Below are positions 19,852-25,863 of a stretch of 25,863 bases of DNA, in pieces. The stretch's first letter is position 1; every line of letters starts with the position of its first letter. Source of the DNA: Rhizophagus sp. LPA8_4_AMF (taxonomy: Eukaryota > Glomeromycota > Glomeromycetes > Glomerales > Glomeraceae). The translations under genes were made by a program, and so were the position numbers. The stretch is taken from assembly GCA_021464525.1 (NCBI GenBank), contig JADRCO010000828.1:1-25863 (forward strand), written 5' to 3'. Under the pieces are notes generated by a model. That model was given only the letters and a program-made list of their open reading frames with translations, did not search any database and was not told the origin of the DNA.

Positions 19852-21516
19852 TATATAATTGTTAATATTAAAATAAAAGTTAAAGAATAAAAAGAGTACA
19901 AAGAATTTACCAATCCTTAATTTGAAAAATTTGAGTTGGAGTGGCCTTATTAAGATTTATTCAAGTGAATCACCATCGAACTTGATTAAACTGGAACAAT
20001 AACAATTATTTTGGTATTCAAAGGCGTTCAACGCCAAGATTTTTGCCAGTGTTATGTAATAATCATAAATAATATAAAGATTTTGGAATTTCTCAAAATG
20101 AAATCCATTTAAGTGATAGATTCATTTTAAAAACAGAAATGAAATCATAAACTAATCAGTTGACTCCTTTTTTTAGTAGATATGAAGGGGAAGAGTTTGT
20201 AATTTTTGTAACTATTCTTGAATCCTGCAATAAAATAAAATTAATTTATTCTATTTTAATTAACCTTTAAGATAGAGTTCATTTATGTTAAATGATCCAA
20301 AATTGTTAGTTTTTTTTATGGGATGGGAAAACCTCGATAATAATGTAATTGGCATAAAATTATCTTTAGAAGTCTGATGCGTTTGTATTAGTAATTATTG
20401 GTTTCATAAACTCGATGGTGTGTGGGAACTATCAAACTCAAACTTTACGTCAATTCGATCTAATAAAGTCCCAATTAGGTCGACAATGAGTCCGACCTTA
20501 TATTTTTTTGGGTTAGTTGGATTGACATGCTTAAAATTTTGCCGATCACGTAGCAAGATTCTTAGTAAAAACTTACTTTTATTATGGGTTGATGTAAAAG
20601 TGTTTAATTGGCATTAATAATACAGGGTTTGACCAATAACGTGGATATAAATATTCTTCTAGAAAGATGCAATTCTGTTCACATAAGATTTTAATTTAAC
20701 GCGTTACACGAGTATTACACGTGATCCATTTATAATGATCTTTCAATCACGAGCGAGCGTTAGTAATATTTTAGTTATTAACCGCAATCAGAAGGGTAAT
20801 TGCTTTAGCTATTACATATAAAACCCTGAATTCACTGTTATGAATATTTTACAGAAAATTTTTTTTTTTTGTTTTGTTCCTTTAACTTTTCTTTCTTTTC
20901 TCTAATAATTTTTAGTAAAATAAAATAGTGATATATATTATATCAGTAATTGCTCTCATTACCCATTTAAAGAGAGTCGATTGACCCATGATCTAATAGT
21001 ATATTTGAATTTAAATTTACAGCAATACAACACTTAAATAGAATAATAAGTACATAAAAATTTATTATATTATCAAGACAAGGAGACATCATCGAACGTT
21101 TGTTTGGAAATCCTTAAAAAAAGTATCTTATTCTAATCATGTCAAATATAGGAATTAGCAGAAAAATTCTCATAAATTATCATGTTATCATGAGAATAAA
21201 GGTTTCTAATAAATTTGACTAATATAACACCAAATATTGTGCCTTTAATAACATAGCATGGGAAAGTACTATAGTAAAAACATGAGAAAAAAAAAGAAAA
21301 AAAGAAAAGGAACAAAAATGTAATAATGAAATAGAGTTCATTATTAAAAAATAAATTCCATTTAACTATTTACAACTAAAATCAACGAGAAATTACTTCA
21401 ATGAAACTTGTTACTAATCGGTTTTTTAACCGGAAAATTAACCGATCCAATTAATTTATCCGATTACAAATTAGGATTGCACTCTCTTTATTCTCCTATT
21501 TATTTTGACAAATATA
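19852..21516. other. Intergenic region between the inverted BTB copies
   Basis: No supported gene is seen; an open plus-strand frame of 65 codons at about 20420 has no recognisable content. The stretch contains a 13-bp palindrome GGCGTTCAACGCC at 20023-20035, GGTCG...CCGACC at about 20478-20497, CACGTGATCC near 20717, and an inverted repeat AATCGGTT...AACCGAT at 21417-21446. Confidence 0.45.
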
Positions 21517-21749
21517 ATAATTTTTACCAAAATTATCACAAATCTACTTGTAATTTTGGATGATGATGCATATTATGATATTACAATTGATCCTAATGTA
21601 AAAATTTTGCTCATATGGTTATTTTTAAATTATCGTTCTCCTTATTTGAGAAGAATTTTATCAACTAATAAAAAGAAAAATGACAGAACTTTAGCACATA
21701 TTAAATTACCGAATGTTTTACCTGAAATTTTTCAAATAATTTTAAGGTA
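21517..21749 (+). pseudogene. Decayed inverted copy of a BTB-gene first exon
   Basis: This plus-strand sequence matches exon 1 of the minus-strand BTB-TLDc gene. Shared segments include ILDDDAYYDITI, DPNVKI, LNYRSPYLRRILSTNKKK, HIKLPNVLPEIFQIILR and the donor start GTAA. A base is missing near TCACAAATC. The EVGN and FRAHMV parts are deleted or shifted (DITI runs directly into DPNVK, then LLIWLF replaces the BTB histidine motif). Similarity stops within a few bases of the splice donor and no BACK or TLDc exon follows, so it cannot make a complete protein. Confidence 0.7.
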
Positions 21750-22454
21750 ATGACGCGCGATCTTCCCCAGCATCACCATCAAAAAAGCTCGGGCACGTGA
21801 TCCGTGATGTGGTTGTGTTATAAATATTTTTTTTTCTCGCGTCAAATATTTATGTATTATATAAATACTGTCTTTTCTTTATTTATTTTAATATTTTTAT
21901 CACATATATTATGACCGATTTTTTACGTTCCTTTGAAATTTAAAAGTTTGTTTCAAACAAGTATTAAAGCATTTATAGATTAATTTTAATATTTTGGATA
22001 AAGTAATAGCCTTATAGGCGTTTTTTGTATAAACAGCAGCACAAACTTATATATTTTTAGTTAGGTCATATATTATTCTTTCTCAGATATATAGAGAATT
22101 TTAAAATAAAAAATTTAAAATTTTCTTATTTTATAAAATATATAAAAGTAAAAATTTTTATATTCTTTACAGTATTATTCAATAAAAATATAATAAACCT
22201 ATTTAAATGTTAAAAAAATTTAATTTATTTCCATTGTCTCTTTCTACTATAAAGATATTTAACTATACTTTGAATTTTTTCGCGATGTTTTATTTTTTTC
22301 CAAGTTATATGTTACATATCATTTGACGCAAATTGACACCTGAGGACAACAATTTATATATATATTGCCAAAATATAGTTGAACATCAACAATTATTTCG
22401 CTCAAGGATCAATAGAGGAGTATGTTAATTCAACATCTAAATCTATTGTCGCAT
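21750..22454. other. AT-rich intergenic stretch
   Basis: It starts with a short GC-richer segment containing CACGTGATCC (about 21797), then is very AT-rich. No gene can be supported. Confidence 0.45.
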
Positions 22455-22669
22455 GGCCAGTAGGTCTTTCGGTCTTGCGCGGACCTGGCCCGTCTTGAGA
22501 AAATTAATGTATAATAAAAGTCAAATTTAGCCATCTACTGGTTGATTAGAGTGAGACCAAATTTTATCACTTTTTGGACTTTAACCAGTTCTGCTGCGCC
22601 ACAAAAATTGTGAGCACAGCCTTATTTTATACTTATCCGAAAATTTCCCAAAGACGCAGGACCGGATAA
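22455..22669. repeat. GC-richer block with three hairpins, possibly SINE-like
   Basis: Hairpin 1 (22455-22490) pairs GGCCAG..GGTC with GACCTGGCC around a 14-nt loop. Hairpin 2 (22593-22620) pairs GCTG..CACAA with TTGTG..CACAGC. Hairpin 3 (22633-22669) pairs TTATCCG with CGGATAA. The block stands out from AT-rich flanks and ends in an A-rich run. TGGCCAGTAGG is one base short of a polymerase III A box, and a convincing B box is not seen. It may be a short interspersed element or a structured RNA gene; neither is established. Confidence 0.4.
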
Positions 22670-24085
22670 AAAAAAAATACAATCTTAAAGTTTTTGCAAA
22701 ATTAAAAATTAATGTACAAAAAACCATTATATTTGCTTTGTGTAGTTAAGTTATTTTGATTCGTTTGAAAGTGTGAAATAATTACGTACAATAACAATAT
22801 CTTCTTTAAAGCAAAATTTTTATTCAATGAAAAGAATAAAATTTACGTTCAAGTTATTTTTCTCATATTTTATTTCATTCAAAGTTGGAATTTCATAATT
22901 TACTTTTTCCAATTCTTAGGTATAAACTTATGCAATGTTTTTATACGTAACCGTGCAAATAATACTTTTCTCGGTTATCTCAAATTCAGATTTGTTAAAT
23001 TCAGCATATTTATTGATTATAATAATTTTAAAAATTATTCGTGAAATAACAGAGTTTTATAATTAAAAGAAAATAATATATAGTTATTAGAGAAACTATT
23101 TTATAGTTGAGATTATAATTTCAATAATTTTTATTAAATAAAGTGGCTTAAACCATTTACATACAGTCTAAATTTAAGCTTGCCTAATTATTCTAACAAT
23201 CTAACAATACAAATACTGTATATAAAAAATAGCTATTTTTAAACTTCTTTTCATTATTTCTTTGTAATTTTAATTAAGCATTTCATGGGCAGTTAAATTA
23301 AGAAAACAAAATCAATCACACATTAACCCTAAAAAGTAAAATTAAAAAAAATTCCGAAACAAAATAAGTAGGATAAAATCCCGTGACGGAAATTCTGCAG
23401 AATGAATTTTTTGCCGATTTTTTTATCTTTATGATATAAGAAAGGTATCACCCAGTTCCCATATCCTACTATTATTTCCTTTCTTATTGCGCCACCCGCA
23501 GCCGCCTTTCAAGTTTTCTAAACGTTTTCTTACTTCATATAAATTTGTATAAAGCAACACCGTTCTAACGCTTAACATACTTGCTGAACTTGTTATCGAA
23601 AAAAACTTGACCTCCAAAAATATTTCACTTTGGTTGTAAAACATCTTTGTTCGATATTTTTCTATCACTAATAAAATACTCCAAAAAAAAAATGAATGCA
23701 ATATAAAATAAAGGAAAACTGACAGCTGGATACAATAAATAGTGAGTAAAAATTTCTAAATTAACAACCCTTCATATAACATATAACCCATCTGCCTTTT
23801 TCCAAATTTGAAATTTTTGGTCAAGTGATCGAACACATTATTCTATATTATCACTTTTTTTTAACTATTTTTTTAAAGGGTAGATTAGTACATTGGAAAA
23901 AATATGGCCCGAAAATATATATTTTTTTTTCATTGTAACCTACTTTTAGTTAATACATTCCTTTTTAGTAACTCATTCATAAAACATTATTAAAAAGAAA
24001 TTTTTTGTCATAAAAAAAAAATTTCGTCTAAAAAAAAGGGAATAAAATTTTTTTTTCCAGTAAAATAAATTTCTAAAAATAACAA
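22670..24085. other. Intergenic region upstream of the Sel1-kinase gene
   Basis: It is mostly AT-rich. A minus-strand open frame at 23429-23701 (about 90 codons, with TVLLYTNLYEVRKRLENLKG) is slightly GC-richer than its surroundings but matches nothing I recognise. The last 200 bases before 24086 are T/A-rich with TTTTTTTTTCCAG ending near 24060, which may be a leader intron acceptor or simple promoter sequence. Confidence 0.4.
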
Positions 24086-25863
24086 ATGGCAACTGAATTT
24101 AGTAAATTAAACATCTCAGATAAAGATACTAATATAGATAACACCAAAAATTGTTCATATTGCAATAAACCTTTCACTCTAAATTTATGGTGTAAAGAAT
24201 GTATTAGTTCATTAGAAAAATCTGCAGAAAATGGTGTTAAAGAAGCAACAATTATTTTAGCCAATTGTTATTATTTTGGAGAAGGAACAGAAAAGAATTT
24301 AGAAAAAGCCTTTCATTGGTATCAAAAAGCAGTAGAAAATGGATATGAAAAGGCAATGTTTATTTTAGCCATATGTTATATAAATGGAGAAGGAACAGAA
24401 AAGAATTTAGAAAAAGCTTTTCATTGGTGCCAAAAAGCAGCAGAAAATGGTGTTGAAGAAGCAATGTTTAATTTAGCTGTAAGTCATGTAAATGGAGAAG
24501 TAATAGAAAAGAATTTAGTAAAAGCTTTTCATTGGTATCAAAAAGCAGCAGAAAAAGATCATATTAAAGCAATGTTTAATTTAGCCATATGTTATAAAAA
24601 TGGAGAAGGAGTAGAAAAGAATTCAGAAAAAGCATTTCATTGGTTTCAAAAATCTGCAGAAAATGGTGTTAAAGAAGCAATGAATAGTTTAGCCGATTGT
24701 TATTATTTTGGAGAAGGAACAGAAAAGAATTTAGAAAAAGCCTTTCATTGGAATCAAAAAGCAGCAGAAAATGGTAATGAAGATGCAATGAATAATTTAG
24801 CCGTATGTTATAGAAATGGAGAAGGAATAAAAAAAAATTTAGTAACAGCTTTTCATGAGTATCAAAAAGCAGCAGAAAATAATAGTAAAAGAGCAATGTA
24901 TAATTTGGCCAAATGTTATAAATATGAAGAAGGAACAGAAAAAAATTTAGAAAAAGCATTTCATTGGTATCAAAAAGCAGTGGAAAATGGATATGAAAGT
25001 GCAATATTTATTTTAGCCAAATGTTATGCTTTAGGAGAAGGAACAGAAAAAAATTTAGAAAAAGCATTTCATTGGTGTCAAAAAGCAGCAGAAATTGGTA
25101 ATGAAAAAGCAATGAATAATTTAGCTTACTGTTATAAAAATGGAGAAGGAACAGAAAAGAATATGGAAAAAGCATTTCATTGGTATCAAAAATCAGCAGA
25201 AAATGGTGTTAAAGAAGCAATGAATAATTTAGCCAATTGTTATTATTCTGGAGATGGAACAGAAAAAAATTTAGAAAAAGCCTACCATTGGTATCAAAAA
25301 GCAGTAGAAAATGGTTATAAAGGTGCAATGTTTAATTTAGCCTTATATTATAAAGATGGAAAAGAAACAGAAAAGAATTTAGAAGAAGCTTTTCATTGGT
25401 ATCAAAAAGCAGCAGAAAAAGGTTATGAAAGAGTAATGAATGATTTAGCTATATGTTATGAAAATGGAGAAGGAACAGAAAAAAATTTAAAAGAAGCATT
25501 TTACTGGCATCAAAAAGTACTAGCAGTAAGTAATAAAGTAAGTTCTAAAGATGAACTTAAGTTATGTAATGAATGCAAAAAACCACATGTTGATTACCCA
25601 TGGTACCAACAATGTAATGAATGCAAACAACCATACATTGATTACCAATGGTGCCAACAATGTAATGTTAAGCGATTTCAACAGGAATTTTCTAAGTGGA
25701 CTAGTAAAAATGAATTTATTGATAAATATATTCGAGAAGCACAACTAAGTACTAAAAATAGTTATGAATTTTTAGAGTGGATACCTTATAATAAGTTGTT
25801 AAATATAAATTATTATGATAAAGGAGGATTTAGTGAAATTCATAAAGCTATCTGGTCAGATGG
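24086..25863 (+). CDS. Sel1-repeat protein with C-terminal TKL-type kinase, truncated by the window
   Basis: An uninterrupted frame runs from ATG at 24086 to the edge (592 codons). A CSYC...CKEC ribbon occupies residues 23-39. Twelve 36-residue Sel1 repeats follow (about 50-481), with consensus LAxCYxxGEGTEKNLEKAFH then WYQKAAENG. Next is a doubled CNEC ribbon (about 495-530), then KWTSGNEFIDKYIREAQ and FLEWIPYNKLL, ending in the kinase glycine loop YDKGGFSEI with KAIWSDG at the edge. Sel1 repeats form alpha-helical solenoids that bind partner proteins, so they may target the kinase. The ribbon, SGN and EWIPY segments match the kinase modules at 2841-6352. The ATP lysine and catalytic loop lie outside the window, so activity cannot be judged. 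No signal peptide or membrane segment is seen. Confidence 0.9.
   Translation, partial: MATEFSKLNISDKDTNIDNTKNCSYCNKPFTLNLWCKECISSLEKSAENGVKEATIILANCYYFGEGTEKNLEKAFHWYQKAVENGYEKAMFILAICYINGEGTEKNLEKAFHWCQKAAENGVEEAMFNLAVSHVNGEVIEKNLVKAFHWYQKAAEKDHIKAMFNLAICYKNGEGVEKNSEKAFHWFQKSAENGVKEAMNSLADCYYFGEGTEKNLEKAFHWNQKAAENGNEDAMNNLAVCYRNGEGIKKNLVTAFHEYQKAAENNSKRAMYNLAKCYKYEEGTEKNLEKAFHWYQKAVENGYESAIFILAKCYALGEGTEKNLEKAFHWCQKAAEIGNEKAMNNLAYCYKNGEGTEKNMEKAFHWYQKSAENGVKEAMNNLANCYYSGDGTEKNLEKAYHWYQKAVENGYKGAMFNLALYYKDGKETEKNLEEAFHWYQKAAEKGYERVMNDLAICYENGEGTEKNLKEAFYWHQKVLAVSNKVSSKDELKLCNECKKPHVDYPWYQQCNECKQPYIDYQWCQQCNVKRFQQEFSKWTSKNEFIDKYIREAQLSTKNSYEFLEWIPYNKLLNINYYDKGGFSEIHKAIWSD
24233..25530 (+). repeat. 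Twelve tandem 108-bp units encoding Sel1 repeats
   Basis: Units of 36 codons repeat in register, with near-identical stretches such as GGAGAAGGAACAGAAAAGAA and GCATTTCATTGG or GCTTTTCATTGG. Units beginning GVKEA occur at repeats 1, 5 and 10, and units beginning GY at 2, 8, 11 and 12. This hints at higher-order duplication of several units at a time. Repeats 3 and 7 are the most diverged. Confidence 0.9.
25568..25663 (+). repeat. 48-bp tandem duplication of a zinc-ribbon coding segment
   Basis: Two adjacent 48-bp copies (25568-25615 and 25616-25663) encode CNECKKPHVDYPWYQQ and CNECKQPYIDYQWCQQ, followed by C. Between them they place CxxC motifs at three points; the first copy has Tyr where the second has Cys (WYQQC against WCQQC). 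The duplication keeps the frame into the kinase domain. Confidence 0.85.

Noticed and set aside
24073-25004. Minus-strand frames of 63 and 111 codons
   Set aside because: They are antisense to the Sel1 repeats; the repeated FLFLLHIYN pattern only mirrors the 108-bp repeat.
24233-25530. CRISPR-like array
   Set aside because: The regular 108-bp repeats encode Sel1 units without separate spacers, in a eukaryotic intron-bearing context.
1-25863. tRNA and rRNA genes
   Set aside because: No cloverleaf with both A and B boxes and no conserved rRNA segment was recognised by eye; a covariance scan would be needed to exclude them.

Overview
The window looks like nuclear DNA of an arbuscular mycorrhizal fungus (Glomeromycotina, Rhizophagus-like). 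The evidence is very AT-rich sequence, GT-AG introns mostly of 68-91 nt, some with CTAAC-type branch sites, and gene families hugely expanded in that group: zinc-ribbon tyrosine-kinase-like (TKL) kinases, Sel1-repeat kinases and BTB/BACK/TLDc proteins. Genes are few and are separated by long AT-rich stretches holding palindromes, terminal-inverted-repeat elements and decayed transposons. The organism call is inferred from family content, not from a marker gene.

Layout. 1-2790: AT-rich DNA with a perfect 34-bp palindrome, a possible terminal exon (539-715, minus), a nested hairpin (1811-1885) and a 0.7-kb element with 31-bp inverted ends (2050-2756). 2841-6352 (minus): two zinc-ribbon plus kinase modules. 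Splice sites and intron phases allow them to be read as one seven-exon gene of about 940 residues. The first kinase keeps all catalytic residues; the second has Asn in place of the catalytic Asp (HGN instead of HRD). 6353-10340: mostly non-coding, with a small exon fragment (7451-7570) and a 318-bp MITE-like element flanked by TA. 10340-12640: a strand-asymmetric region. Purine-rich repeats lie left of a CACGTG-containing centre; to the right is a plus-strand array of very short exons between short introns, partly decayed.

13280-16150: transposon graveyard, with a broken TNP2/CACTA-type transposase (14136-15100, minus) and a broken LINE reverse transcriptase (15370-16140, minus). 18364-19851 (minus): a BTB-BACK-TLDc gene with one intron and an apparent 1-nt insertion in exon 1. 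21517-21749 (plus): a decayed, inverted copy of that gene's first exon. 22455-22669: a GC-richer block with three hairpins. 24086 to the right edge (plus): an open, truncated gene encoding a zinc ribbon, twelve 36-residue Sel1 repeats, a duplicated zinc ribbon and the start of a kinase domain.

The three kinase modules share one layout (CxxC...CxxC ribbon, an SGN-x-x-ID segment, then the glycine loop), so they belong to one family. Nothing in the sequence shows that the genes act in one pathway. The signals that look least ordinary are the possible kinase-pseudokinase fusion, the micro-exon array, and the Sel1 block placed before rather than after a kinase.
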